Source: Phlebopus portentosus (lineage: Eukaryota > Basidiomycota > Agaricomycetes > Boletales > Boletinellaceae). Taken from it: 64,000 nt of DNA. Positions 27,247 through 39,691 of this stretch are shown piece after piece. A program made the translations under genes and the position numbers. Each line of letters opens with the position of its first letter. Positions within the stretch are counted from its first letter, which is position 1. Under the pieces are notes generated by a model that saw only the letters and a program-made list of their open reading frames with translations, was not told the origin of the DNA and made no database searches. Location of the stretch: positions 1,674,001 through 1,738,000 of the forward strand of contig JAYXKI010000001.1 in assembly GCA_037892935.1 (NCBI GenBank), written 5' to 3'.

Positions 27247-29160
27247 TTACCAACTGTCAAAATTCCCGAAACCTATCTTCCGTTTCTTCTTTCCCTCGTC
27301 ATCCTCCATTGCTACTGAGCTACTCGTCTCGAGCGGACGCTTCAAATTTAAGTACTTGCCCACTCCACTTGCAGCGGATCCATTCAACCCTGCACCGACC
27401 TGTTTATGGAGTCCGAGTTTCACGCCAAACCAATTCACATCATCATCATCTTTCTTCTCCTTTAAGTTGCCCGTAGCGGAATCCCCGCCTCGTTCCGCTT
27501 CGGCCTTCCGTTCTAGCTTCTTCTTTAATCGAGTCCTGTATTCTTCGAATGGATCTTGATAAATGACGATTTCTGTAATTCGTACGGTCTTTGCAGGTCG
27601 GTCAGTGCCTTCTTTGCGTGGCAATCGCTCAAGTGTGTCGAGCACATCCTCGCCTCCCACCAACTTCCCAAACACTGTATGCTTTCCGTCCAGATGTGGT
27701 GTCGGTTTGAATGTGATGTAGAATTGCGATGCGTTCGTGCCCATGCCGCGATTCGCCATCGCTACTATGCCGCGCGCATCATGTTTTGCAGCGCCTTTCA
27801 GGTCGTATTCGTCGCGGAATGCGCCACCCCAGTATGATTGTCCTCCGGACCCGGTTCCAGTGGGATCACCAGTTTGGATCTCGATTCAAATTGTTTTAGT
27901 TTTTCAAGGTTGACAATTAGGGTATTAATGCGTACCATAAACTCTGGCACTAGGCGGTGGAAAATACAATTATCGTATTTGCCTTCCCGGGCAAGCATCA
28001 AGAAGTTATAGCACGTTTTGGGTGCCTACAAATTTACATCAGCTCGAATCGGCGAATTCAGCGAGTTTCTGACGTTACCTTTTCGCAGTAAAGCTCGAGA
28101 TTCAAGCTACCACCCAAACTCGTTACCACTCTAACATAAGCTCTCCGCTTTCCGATATCTGCTTCTTTGCTCTTAGACTTTGGAGGATTTGATATTGCCT
28201 CGAACATCAGCTCCTCCTCGTCCCACAGTAACCGAGATGTCTGGGTAGTTGGCTCTACGGATGTCGATGTTAAGGAAGCGCCAGGCAGGCCACTAGAGTA
28301 AGGTGACACATTCCCTATTCACTTTCATGTTAGTGACGATGAGCGCGGATTGCCTGGACATCTGAGACGCACATGGAAGTTTTTCTTTCTCCTTCAATGC
28401 AGCAACGCGACCCGCTGGTAACGGCTTTGTAGTGAGCTTTTTTGAAGTCTTTGTGGCTTTCTTAGCCGTTGCCGATGACATAGATGCAGAAGGAAATCCA
28501 TGAGGATTCTGCAAAGTAATCACGTCTTCTCTGCGGAAAGCGTCAGGAAGGGGAAGAATCACAGGTCAATATACTCACTTACTTTTTGAAACTGGTATCA
28601 CTCAATAAGTCCTTTCCTCCTTTTATGCTTTCAGCGAGATATACGTTTCCTGTCTTAGCAATGGCGACGATATGTGAATGCTCGCTGAAGGGCTTAAACG
28701 AAATAGGGTCATGGATTTGACCGTCCGGTTTACGCGAATAGTTCAGATGTATGAGATCATTCGGTGTGCATGGCTCTCCAGCAATCGGATTGGTATTGTT
28801 ATGCTGTCTTCAATATATGATGAGATAACATAGGCGACAGAAGGGACACATAAACGCACTTTAGCCATGGCAAAATGTTCACCAAATCGAAGACATTGCC
28901 AGTTCCGTCCGGGTTCCTGATGCAGACAGGATGCTCAAAAGGCTGAAATGAGAGTGAACAGCAGTCAAACGGAGTCCTAGCTCCAGGATGCGGTGCCTGT
29001 TGCTTTCTGATTGATACGAACGCTGGCTCAGAAAAATATCGAGATGAGAAATGGGTAACACGTACGATCTGTAACCTGAAGATGATGAATGCTGCCCGCC
29101 AGCACCACCAGAGTGCTCCGTATGAGTTATATAGAGCTTGTCGTTGCTTCCGTGACCCAT
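27247..29160 (-). CDS. CYP60: U-box peptidyl-prolyl isomerase CYP60 (PPIL2 type)
   Basis: Exons (forward) 29066-29160, 28860-29006, 28583-28807, 28373-28530, 28079-28314, 27936-28025 and 27247-27879 give about 527 aa. The N-terminus [18 protein letters not shown] and the U-box ([19 protein letters not shown], then [11 protein letters not shown] and [12 protein letters not shown]) mark the PPIL2 subgroup. The cyclophilin domain follows: [78 protein letters not shown] and [15 protein letters not shown]. The C-terminal tail is charged and ends [13 protein letters not shown]. The protein combines ubiquitin-ligase and prolyl-isomerase folds and is found with spliceosomes in other eukaryotes. Its start codon faces MED5. 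Confidence 0.93.
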
Positions 29161-29338
29161 AATGAATAATCTGTTCAAAGCTGATGTGGTCTGGAGTAAC
29201 GAAGGTTATGAATGATATAGTTCTTCGAGTTTGGAAACACGTCTGCACGTGACCGTCGATCAAAACGTACAGGATCGACATCCGTCCAACTTCAACTTCA
29301 ACTTCAACTTCAACTTCAAATCACGTAATATTAACAGA
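29161..29338. promoter_or_regulatory. Bidirectional upstream region, CYP60 / MED5
   Basis: 178 bp between divergent start codons. It contains five tandem CAACTT units (separate entry) close to the MED5 start. No TATA box is seen. Confidence 0.5.
29287..29316. repeat. CAACTT x5 hexanucleotide array
   Basis: Five perfect CAACTT copies lie 23 bp before the inferred MED5 ATG, so they are probably in its 5' leader. The unit length of six keeps frame, and read on the plus strand the frame gives alternating Asn-Phe with no stop. Confidence 0.85.
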
Positions 29339-32300
29339 ATGTCTCTTGCGGAAGTGACCAGCAGATGTTATCAGTCTGGCATCAGCGCGAAAAAGGTAAA
29401 CAAATATATTTGTAGGAGTCTTACTCGTTGTACTGAAATTCCGCCTGGTCGTAGTGGGCACAGATGTGCCATGTTTACAAGTCGACTCGGACAAGTGCGC
29501 TGCCTGATCTTGAATCTCAGTGCGAGCTTAGTAGTACGTATTTAACCTAGCCAATTGAGACAAAGCTTACCAGTGGCCATCTTGGCTAGATGCCGTGCTC
29601 GACCTATTCAACTTATATCCAGGAGATCTCCTTCTGTATTCCTACCTAAAGCACGGTTTACACGATTCCGGATTGCTTTCGCTTCCTGCACTCGTATTTT
29701 CGTTTCTAGAGCCTTCAAGGTTGTCTAATTTTCACGACACATCTACTATGAGCATGCTCTGTCGCATAATCCAGGAGGAACATTACGCTTCGGCTTTACC
29801 TCCGGAACAATCTTTGCTTAGCGCACAAAATGCATCAACATCCAAAGTCTTAGATCTCGTAAACGGTGCTTTGGGTTTTCTCCGTGTATCCTATACTCTT
29901 CCGACATCTTCTTTTCACAATCCGATACCTTCTACATCGCAACTGGTCATGCTTCTGCTATCATGCGTTAGTGATATGACGTCCGTAACAACCGCTCAAG
30001 CCAGACAATTATTCCTGGAAGTCAACGAAACCTTACAGATGATCCAGCTCGATGGAGAACTCAGAGCCGTTCTGGAATCCTTCGCATTGTCTCTCAGTAT
30101 GATTCTGGGTGATGACGCTAAAATGGCACAAGAGCTGCAGCAGACCCAGTCGTTGCAACTTTCCCTGGGTAAAGGAGATGTTTTCGGACCTAATTCGCAA
30201 ACGGATATCGTGACGTGCAGCTTGATGTTAAGGAGCTTGGTAAGGAGTTGCAGTCGAGAATAGAGCACATCTGATTTTTCTGCAGGTGGAAAACAGAACC
30301 ACACCATTTGGGTCCGGAGCACCAATGGCTATCGTAGTCCTTGTTACGGCGTTCAGGTGGTCTTCTTGGACACCAAGGGTATTCTACACGCAGTTGCTCC
30401 TTGCTGCCGTATCTATTCTGGCACAAAACAGCACACACCATGGCAGTGAACTTATTTGGCGGTCTTTCATAATGACACGGGTAAGATTTATAAGACTTGG
30501 CACATTCCTGGTCTGACTACGTTTTGAAGCTAACTCAGTTGATGAATGATCTTGAGCGGATCATGTCCAATGAACAAATTGCAGATTCCGACTGGGTACG
30601 GTTTTCTCACTTTCATCTAGCCTATTGACCTAACAGGTGGTGACAGCGAGGAGCGACTCAATTCGCTCTTCTTGGCATACAAAATCGTACAGATTTGTTA
30701 AATCAGTGCGATATGAACTCAAAAAATGTGACCGACATGAACATGGATACTTCAGAAAGGTCAGAGAAGCTATGACATCTGAAGCATTTAAAAACGGACA
30801 CCCTTGACTAGCGGACGAATCTCATCTAGCGCTGCTTCTCCTTTCTTTTCAACTTTAGTCCAATACATCGCTTACCGAACAACTTTAATGGACAATGCAA
30901 CCCGAATGGCATTTAGACCGATCATCGAACCTGGTCTGAGCACGTTGCTTTCGAACGATTGTCAAGAAAGCGGGATGTCCCTGGACGTGAGTCTTTCATT
31001 AATCATGCAGCTTTCTGAGAGTTAATTTCATAGGCATACATTGAATCTCGTCTCACCTCTGAGGCGAATAACGAAGAAGGACTTCTTGCCTTTATTCGCA
31101 GGGCACTCGAAGATACTCCTAATCACCCTCGGGTCTCCCGCATTTTGCAAAAGGTCAGTGCTGTACTACACTGTTGACTAGACCAAACTTATAGGCATGC
31201 TAGAGAGTTGAGACCCTTTGCCAGCAATTTGATGTCGATGGCCTTGGAACTCTTTGCAAAGTCTTTAATACTCTCGACCTTGCCATGGACATTGTTTCAC
31301 TTCACATCAGAATCGACGGCATCCTTGTCCCAATACTTGCCTTTGTAGACGACTTTGACTGCGAATCAGTTGGTAAGTACGGTCGTATCCTGAATTGTAA
31401 TTCTAAATTGACGATTATCTTAGGCGACCCTCAGACTGCACTTGAGTACCTCGGGAATGTCGTTCTCTTTGTACAAGCAACATTGGTGAAGTATCAGGTA
31501 TGGAGGTATTTCATCTCTGTTAGCTTCTTTTTCGAAAGAATCTGCGTAGCTTTCGTCCCGTGTATTCTCACTTGGCGACCGTGTCCTTCCAGTCGATTAC
31601 TTACTTTCGACATCAACGGTGTTTCGTATGTCGTCTTTGAATCCAGAAGATGTCAGCGCCGTAAAGGCGTGGTCGAAGGCTCTTTTTGACACCAGCAGCG
31701 AGGGAATTGAGGATAATATACTCAGGTAATTGCTTTGTATTTCGTAGTTTGAGGAAACCTTCTGAATTGATTCAAAGGACAACAAAACCAAAAATGCTCA
31801 TGAAAATAACGGCAACATTGATATGTCAGGCTTGCAATGCATGTGCGGATCGCAGAATGGAAGGCGAAATGTTGAAGAATGGCATATCATATTTCAACGG
31901 ACCGCTTTTGAACTGGACGCTTGTTGGCGGGATCAAGGCTCTACTACGTGATATCTTGGAAAAAGAGTGGGTAAAATCTGAAATCGATAAAAGCCGCGTT
32001 TCATTCGCCCTTTCGTTCTAGCTTCAATGCTCCCGTGCATCTAGAAGCGCTTCACACCCTTGTCGAATCGTCCTCGTGCCCGCGAACCGTGCTCAGCTTG
32101 ACTGGTCATGGTATATTGGCAATGGTATCCGATCCGAAAGCCTCGCTGTTTGAGAGCAAGGTACCGAACTACTCTTTTAAGACTGCTACTCTTCGGAGTA
32201 TTGCGAGCAAAGCTTTAGGTTTACCCGATGCCGGTACGTTCCTTGAACTATGCATGTTCACATGCTCAGAGAGAAGTTGATCTAGTAGAGCCGGATTCCT

Positions 32301-32914
32301 CAGACAGGAACTTGGACTCTCTATCAGTGCCAACTGCACACTGGCTTGATCAGCCGCGCAATGCAATACGTGACTTCTTCAACTCGGCGCGCGCAAATAA
32401 AGCGCCTGCTTTTGATGCCGGGCGCTGTGTTGTGGTCCTCAGTCCAACTCGATTTCTCCGACTCCTCTGGGACGAACTCGAAACGGCAACACGCATGGGC
32501 GAACTTGAATTGAGTAAGAGGCTTGCAGTATACGTGTTACTTGCGCCACCCGCAGCCGTGGGCGCCGGCGCCGGACGCACGCCACCTCTCTTGTCTATTT
32601 TCCTGAGCAGCGTGCTTCACGGGCTCCTCTCTCGGCTGGATTTGCGGGTGCATGGCGAGCAGACGTTTGGCATTGAGCTACTCGTCGCCGTCATCACGTC
32701 CTCACTCACGGGACTATTGCACCTTGAGTGGGCTTTACGCGCTCTAGGTGCCGAGTCGCAGGCACAGCGTTACGCATACCAATCTTCCGTGACTGTAGCT
32801 CGGAGATTAGCCACAGATCTGAAAAGGAGCAGGAGCGGCTCGGCCGGTATCATTCTGCAAAGACTATCTTCTTCTCCTTCATTCGTAGCTAACTTTCCCA
32901 TGATGGCGGCATGA
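29339..32914 (+). CDS. MED5: Mediator complex subunit 5 (MED5/NUT1)
   Basis: Fourteen exons, about 976 aa: 29339-29395, 29455-29533, 29566-30239, 30286-30480, 30539-30595, 30647-30759, 30812-30986, 31034-31153, 31204-31372, 31424-31497, 31550-31725, 31778-31966, 32022-32233 and 32274-32914. It matches fungal MED5 across its length: MSLAEVTSRCYQSGISAKKW at the start, LFNLYPGDLLLYSYLKHGL, FRWSSWTPRVFYTQLLLAA, KALFDTSSEGIEDNILR, ISYFNGPLLNWTLVGGIKAL and ESSSCPRTVLSLTGHGIL. MED5 belongs to the Mediator tail and bridges activators to RNA polymerase II; the family is fungal in its recognisable form. It is helical with no catalytic motif. The intron 29534-29565 would be only 32 nt, so exons 2-3 are the least certain part. 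Other junctions hold phase. Confidence 0.9.
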
Positions 32915-33090
32915 GCATGTCAGAAATAAGCCACACGTATTCAATACCATCTGTGATGCAAAGCTCTGATGATTGAATGCATGACGTTATATTACACAGA
33001 TTGAAGAAGCACAGGAAAACTTATTATTCGGACCAAACGAACGATCTCGGAAACGGACGGACTAAGTTTTCTATCCGAAACAGTTTGAGG

Positions 33091-34990
33091 TCATACTGTC
33101 GGTGGTGGTGGAGCTATAGACAAAACGGATAAGTTCAGAAAAAGCGGAACTATCGGCTGGGGTACTTACGGCAACATGAGTGCTCTGAAGGGTTGCAGTT
33201 TTGGTTAGGAGGACACATAACTAAGCAACAAGAGCCATTCGACTAAAGGCTTGTTAGTAATATAATGGTAGCAAAATTGATTGATTATACTAACGGCACC
33301 GACCGCCTGAGTTTGACGCCATGGATGATATTCGGGTTGGATCGTGCTCGAATGGATACCCCTATCGTGCAAAGCCTTGCGAATGTCGGTAGCAACTTGC
33401 ATGAAGTCATGCTTGCGAGAAGCAAGAACATGCACAGATGCTACCACCTTCGACTCTGAGAGCTGCCATATGTGTAATTCGTGGACGTCTTGCACTCCAT
33501 CCACATCACGGATGGCCTCGTCGACATCCTTCAACGAGATTCCTGAAGGAACGCCTTGAAGAAGGATAAACGAGGCGCTTTTCACTGCCGTGCAACGTGA
33601 TATCATAAGCGCGTAAATACAAACATTGAAGTCAGCGACTTACCAAGGGGTAGCGCCGATGAGAAAATGATACAAGTGATCACAAGAGAAACGATAGGAT
33701 CGAAGTAGTACTTCCAACTGAGGTTGGACAACCAGATGACCAAACCTGTAGAAATGACACCAATATTGCCGAGGGCGTCACCCATCACATGCAGAACCAA
33801 GGCACGCATGTTCATGGAACCAGCCTGTCCACTGGTGTGTCTGGGTTCTGCTGAGTCCGAGATCTGCTGGTCGACTCGAAGGTCAGTCGCAGACTGTCCT
33901 GCGCTGATTATATCATGATCACCCAGAAGGGGAGTGGTTTCCGACGTATCTCGTCCAGCAGTGTTCGACTCAATGTCGCGATTTTCAGCACCAAAGAAGC
34001 CATTGGATCGTTCTGGTTTATAAGAAGACGGTATTCCATCTGCGCTAGACCTATGTGCAGAAGGTGAACGAGCTCTCTGCAATTCTTGAGCTTGCTGGAC
34101 GACATAAGCGCGCGTCACAGCCGGATGGCCGAAAGAGAATCTGAGCGTTCTCTACTTCGACCTCTCTCATCCTCGCCTGTAGGCGTGACACTGCCGCTTG
34201 ACACTGCGCTTCCTGATTGTTCCTCTCGTTCATGTGTCGGTTTAGCCGCGGTTTTCTTGTGGTGGTGGTGGCCCTTGTGATCATGTGCGTGATCATGATC
34301 TGACGAAAGAAGACAAATCAAGAACTGATGAATTGATTCAGTGCGATAGTATACGGACCGTGGAACAAGAATAGGCCGAGAAAGTTTGAAGCTAATCCGA
34401 GCGAGCCAACAATTACAACCAGTTTCGGATTTGAAATCTCTGTATTGTCGGTCACCATTAGCAATGGGTAAAACCAAATGTTCTGCGCGTACCTGGAGCG
34501 CTGAAAAAGCGCTCAATGGCCTCCATGAAGATTGAAAAGCAGAGGGCAAGAAGGAACACGCCATTGATCAGAGCGGCAAGGATCTCGGCCCGATGCCATC
34601 CGTACGAGTATTTGGTATCTTCCTCTTCGATTGTTTGCCCTGTGAGCTTGAGGGATATCAGCGCGAGCAGACGCGAACGTCTGGAAGCGAATTCACACCT
34701 TTATTGCGTATAGAGCAACCGCCAAGCTCAGAATATCACTATGTTAAGCCAACGATGAGCTGATTGTGGCATAACGCAAGGTAAGACAACCATACTTGAG
34801 CATATGAAAACTGTCTGCAACAAGAGCAAGCGAGCCAACGGCATATCCTATATAGAGTGTGGGCTCGAGCAGAGAACAAACAGGAGCTTACGAGGTGATA
34901 CATACCGACAATGAGCTCGACAAGGAAGAAGATGAAGTCTATAACCAGTAGAAGAGAAATCCTGGCACTGCGCGACAAGCCCCAGGTCAT
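33091..34990 (-). CDS. Cation diffusion facilitator zinc transporter (ZRC1/COT1-like, with one-base frame break)
   Basis: Exons (forward) 34906-34990, 34796-34847, 34699-34738, 34493-34646, 34359-34439, 33644-34299, 33300-33584, 33170-33184 and 33091-33113, about 463 aa. Six membrane segments are visible, with the paired zinc-site motifs ADSFHMLND (TM2) and VLHVMGDALGN (TM5). The loop after TM4 is His-rich (HDHDHAHDHKGHHHHKK), a vacuolar zinc-transporter trait. The cytosolic C-terminal domain includes VDGVQDVHELHIWQLSESK. It should move Zn from cytosol into vacuole or ER. Near 34130-34138 the frame ending RERSDSLS and the frame FGHPAVTRAYVVQ are offset by one base; adding one T would give the family-like SLFGHPAVTRA. 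The last exons are tiny (15 and 23 nt) and encode the tail EHSCCPPPPPTV. Confidence 0.9.
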
Positions 34991-35236
34991 GATGGATGAT
35001 ACTAGGAGGATGGGCAGATAGATAGTGGAGGAGTGGCGGGACGGAAAGATTTGTTTGTGTCTGTGTAAGCCCCGTCGGAAGTCAGTCGATTGCGTCAGAT
35101 TAGGCATTTATTAATCACGTGGTCTGAAGTGGCGAAAAATCTTGTTGAAGAATTGAATAAAAGAAAGAAACGTCGTTCTGCTCATCGTCGGCGCACTCAA
35201 CTCCTCAAGTAGAAAATATTCGGGGCGTAAACAAGA

Positions 35237-36578
35237 ATGGCGACTTCAATGGCAGCGACAATCGCTGCTTCCATGCCGATAAGTCAAGCACCAGCCGCTG
35301 CGGCGCAGACAACTTACGAGACCATTCCACCATCAATGTCCAAGGTTATTGACATTGAGGCTGAGATTCCAATCACGACCGTTCAGCTCGATGCTTTGGT
35401 GAACATTTATATCATGCATTCAGCACGCTACGTAGTTTATTTATCTATTTCATTCTTTACAGGTCGTCTCAAAAATTGTAAAGCACGGTTCTGAAGTTCA
35501 GAACGCGTCACCTGCCCTCGGTCTACTCATCGGCATCGATTTTGATGGCACGTTAGAGATATCTAATTCGTTCCCGTTGCCAAACGTCAGCGATGATGAT
35601 GAGAAATCGAACAAATCCCTGGCTCGCTACCAGGCTTCTATGCTTCGCGCTCTCAAGGAGGTGCAGGCAGACGACGCCATCGTTGGGTTCTACCAATCAA
35701 ACTCATTGGGAGCGTTCTTCAAACAGTCGCTTCTTGAACTGCAGGCAATTCACCAAGAGAAGATCAGGCAAGGTGGGATCGTGATTGTACATGGTATGCA
35801 AATATGGTCTCGTATAAAACTGTCAATGCAACGTGTTGATGCTTTCTCCCTTCTATCTTCAATAGATGTTATCCAGGCATCTCACGGGAACCCGTCTTTC
35901 CATGCATTTAGGCTCACTAAGACCTTCCTACAAGCCTTCCGGGCCGGCAAGTTTAATACTCAAGGGTACATAGCTGCCTCATGTTTTGATTTCATAGAAG
36001 TTTTTACATTAAACTCTTGCTTTTGCAGCCTTGTTGAGCACAACCTAACTTTCTCTTCTATTGTCGAAGAGATCCCTGTTCGAATACGCACGAACCCTCT
36101 TGCCGGTGCTTTCCTCTCCACGCTTACCACACCCGCTCCAATATCATCATCTTCTCTCTCATCTTCCTCCCATGTGACGAAGTCGTCATCTGGGACGCTT
36201 CCACCAGCTTTCTCCTCGCTCGACCTCGACGCACGCTCGCTCACTGCAAATCTCTCGTCTGTGCTCGACGCCCTGGACGACTACAAGACGGAAGAAGGCA
36301 ATCTCGCCTACCTTCAGCGACAAATTGCACGCGAAAAGTTAAAGGCCGAGCAGCACATACAAAGGCGCCGCGAGGAGAACGCACTTCGCGTCAGCCAGGG
36401 CCTTGCGCCACTACCGGAAGATGACGTGAGCCGTCTGTTCAAAATTCCTCCTGAACCTAGTCGCTTGGAGAGTACGCTTCTCCTGGGCCAGATTGATGCG
36501 TACTCGAAAAGCCTCGCCCATGGCGCGAGCGTCAACCTTGTGAGAATGTATTCTGCGAACGGAGGTAACAGTGCATAG
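35237..36578 (+). CDS. EIF3H: Translation initiation factor eIF3 subunit h
   Basis: Exons 35237-35398, 35463-35793, 35866-35965 and 36029-36578 give 380 aa. The MPN domain is clear: VQLDALVVSKIVKHGSEV, ALGLLIGIDFDGTLEISNSF, LKEVQADDAIVGFYQSN and FKQSLLELQAIHQEKI. The metalloprotease JAMM residues are absent, as is normal for eIF3h. The C-terminal half is helical and Ser-rich (NLAYLQRQIAREKLKAEQHI, then IDAYSKSLAHGASVNLVRMY). It is part of the eIF3 complex that scaffolds the 43S preinitiation complex. Divergent from the CDF transporter with 246 bp between start codons. Confidence 0.93.
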
Positions 36579-37235
36579 ATTTGTAGATGCTGTACTGCGG
36601 TAATGTTAGTTTATGTGACATTTGTTGTCAATTCCTGGTATGAGTTCGCTTGCTAGATTTGATGTACGGCTTGTTGGCACCACTCTGGACGACGCAATAT
36701 TGATTCGTGATGGCTCAGGGGCACTTGCTCAACATGTATGCTTGGGTGTATTCCTCACATCACAATCCAACGTTGTTCCCACATGGGCCTAGAACCTTCG
36801 CTAATTCTCAGAGCGTAGAATAATCAATCATCATCATCATGAGCGCCAGCTCTCATTTACGTTGAACTATGCAACATGCAAAACGTGCATCTAGAAACTA
36901 ACATGCACTACCGAGACCACATTCAGACCACATTCAAAATATGCAATAAAAAAGACACATGTCCCCAGCTCTCGTGCATCGACACAAGAGGGCACGACAC
37001 CGAGGTGCCGGACGTAGAAAAGCAAGTAAACAGAAAATGAGCTTGAAATGAAGGAAAAAGAGGTAAGAGGAATGGTATCGGACATTCGTGGCAATGTCGG
37101 GTTAAGGGAACATGGAAGGGTGAAGTATTGGCAGCGTGATTCGCACAACTGCGGGTATTTGACTAGAAGGTTGTCATTGAAGAGACATGACGACACCAAC
37201 GTATGATACTAGGCTCGATGGCCCGGAATGTTTCG
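36579..37235. other. Intergenic, 657 bp, between convergent genes
   Basis: Holds the 3' flanks of eIF3h (plus) and the first DPBB gene (minus). Open frames here are short and have no coding features. Nothing else is seen. Confidence 0.5.
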
Positions 37236-38354
37236 TTAATTGTCCCAAACCCAAGTTATATCGGTCAGACGGCCGACAGAAAAGTCAGCAATATCCTGAA
37301 CAATGAAGATTAAACCTGTGTTCGATACAATAACGTAACTTGACTTACTTCGAAAGCACTTGGACTGAAGTCCAGATCTGTAAGGGCGCAGCCTTCGCAA
37401 CGATCCGTAATCGAAACTGTCGTAGACTTTCCTTGGTCTAGAGAAATGCCATTCGTTAATCTTAAGCAATTACTGAAGAATACTAAAAGAACTTACAAGT
37501 CGCCGTGACGGACTTGCTGCAGATTGGGTTGCTATTCGGGTTGACCCCATCATAGCCACTGATGAGCGAGTTAATTTGGTTCGGTTCGAAATGGTACAGA
37601 GTGATATCGCACTTACGGAAATTGATCAAAAAGCAGATGCGAAACAGCTGCAATTCTGTCATCACCGCTGTTGGTGATACCACAGGCACCAAGACCGATG
37701 TCGTAGTAAGTACCTATATTGAGAAAAGGTAAGAAAATGGTTCAGCGGAGTAAAAGTCATAAGAAAAGCCTTACCCTGGCCTGTCTGTGTCCCAACAAGG
37801 AAAGATGGCTGGTCGGAACTGGAGTCACCAGAATTGGACGAGCCAGAATCAGACGTTGTAGAAGCAGGAGCGGAAGTCTCCGACGTAGTTGGTTCCGTAG
37901 ATGGGGCCGGAGTTGATGATGTCTCTGATGACGAGGCTGGAGCCTCTGATGATGAGGAGGGCGATGCGGCAACCGCTGCAACAGGCTCAACCGACGATGT
38001 GGGCTGAGCAGCTTCGGATGAAGATGAGGAGGAGGGCGATGCGGCAACCGCTGCAATAGGCTCAGCCGACGATGTGGACTGGGGAGCTTCGGACGAAGAA
38101 GAGGAAGGAGCAGCGCTGCTCGTCTGCGTCTGTGCCCTGCAGCGACCAGTATCACCACGCTTACGCCTGGGCTTGACGACCTTCACCTCACGACCGTAGG
38201 GACCGACAGCGGGAGAAGGAGCTGGGTTGGCCATGCGAGCAGCAAGTGCGTGATGGCCATGCGGGCTGCGCAGGACATGAGGAGTAGCGAGACCAGAGAC
38301 CGAGATGGCAAGGCTGAAAAGAACGAGTACTTTTGAAAACGACGACATGACCAT
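37236..38354 (-). CDS. Secreted RlpA-like double-psi beta-barrel (DPBB) protein, Ser-rich
   Basis: Exons (forward) 37775-38354, 37617-37713, 37497-37558, 37349-37437 and 37236-37295, 295 aa. A signal peptide (MVMSSFSKVLVLFSLAISVSG) is followed by a basic segment with a kexin-type site (PRRKRGDTGRC) and about 100 residues of Ser/Ala/Glu/Pro low complexity containing two near-identical copies around EPIAAVAASPSSSSSSEAAQ and EPVAAVAASPSSSSEAPAS. The C-terminal 115 residues form a DPBB domain: GTYYDIGLGACGITNSGDDR, PNSNPICSKSVTAT, STTVSITDRCEGCALTDLDF and FSVGRLTDITWVW, with the conserved Cys pairs and the DRC motif. Related proteins are expansin/barwin-like and act at cell walls; a catalytic activity is not established. 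A paralogue starts 1.34 kb away in the opposite direction. Confidence 0.88.
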
Positions 38355-39691
38355 GATGGGAATCAGCAGGTGAGGAGAAGGCGGGCCTATCGATGCGAAA
38401 TGTGGTGGAGGGCGTAGGAGGATAAAGAACGACTTTCGGACTCGAGAAAGAGAGTGGAGGCACAAAGAGAGGACGACAGGCGGAGGAGTGAGTGAGCAAG
38501 TATGTAAGAGGAAAAGAAAGGAAAAGTAGGGTCCGGCCTTTATTTCTCACATTAATGCATTTCCCGGCCGCCTGCGCTCCCTGTTTGTTCATCAAACAAT
38601 CAACAACTCGTCACAGTTCTTTCCGTACTCATTCATGTTCTTTCGTTGAACATTCATCTGTTTTCATTGCCAGCAAGTGAAATCTTACAGCACGTAGCCC
38701 CCTCTTTCAGATCGTTCACGAAGGCGCATTGTTCCATTCCCATTTTCATCTCACTTAGTCGCTTCTCCATTTCGTTTTTTTGACCCGGTCTTGTTCTCTT
38801 CTTTCATCAGGGCAACGGTTGTTGACATGAAAATGTTGACCCGGGCTTGGCTTGCCTACGTGGTAGTGGTCGGCTCGGCTCCCGCGACCAAAATGGCACG
38901 TGACTCTATCACCGCGACGCGTCGCGGACTTTCAACTTCCAAGGTCCGTTCTCTTAAATTTCTTCCGCTGGCACGTCAGGAATCTATAATCTAGACGCCC
39001 GTACTCGCGTCACGGATGGATGCACTTCGGACTTTCTCTCTGCTTCTTATGGGTTTTCGTTACCACCATGGTCACACTGTTATTTTGCTTATGCAAACTT
39101 CCTCCGTCGTCTCAGGTCAAGTTTGCCAAACAACCGCGAATGCTTTCGTTCGTCTGCTCGCGGGAATCTGCTTGATACGTTTGCCTCAAACGTTGCTCAA
39201 TCCATCGCCATTGACGCACGCTGTGACTGACGCTAGGACCGGCCGCATATCCTCGATTACCACATGGAAGAGTAACATTTTCCAATTTGGCGCTGAGCAA
39301 AGCAGTACCTCATCAGATTCGATACCCAAATAAAGTGCGCTTGCGATGATTTATAGCAGGGATCTCCTAATGCTTTGCACGGCTGCCGAAGCTGTCGTGC
39401 AATACGCGTCATTATTGCACCCCCTACTGGGTGTCTTGGCCTGTCCTTGACTATGCTGCTCGTCAGAAATTTTGCAATGTGCCTCTGTGCCAAGTACATA
39501 AGCCTGCTTTCAATGACCATCACTCCCCCCAACTTTGTCCGGACTCTTGTCCATTCGACGAAGGTCAGTGCATCCCTTCCTTGCTCCATGAATGGAATCC
39601 GTGCTCATATTTCATCACTACAGCACAGTGATTATTTGCATCAATCTTCTGGAAGCGCCTGTCACAATAATCGGGTAAAGTCGCAACAAGA
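38355..39691. promoter_or_regulatory. Long divergent spacer (1,337 bp) between the two DPBB genes
   Basis: Both DPBB genes are transcribed away from this region. On the minus strand the 150 bp before the first start codon are strongly pyrimidine-rich, as is common in leaders of well-expressed basidiomycete genes. TTTATAG near 39348 is a possible weak TATA-like element for the plus-strand gene. Several ORFs of 60-130 codons overlap each other in all frames and none has a convincing signal peptide, splice pattern or homology, so I call no gene here. Confidence 0.5.

Noticed and set aside
38791..39333. Frames of 67-105 codons in the DPBB spacer
   Set aside because: Several overlapping frames on both strands without codon pattern, splice signals or motifs.
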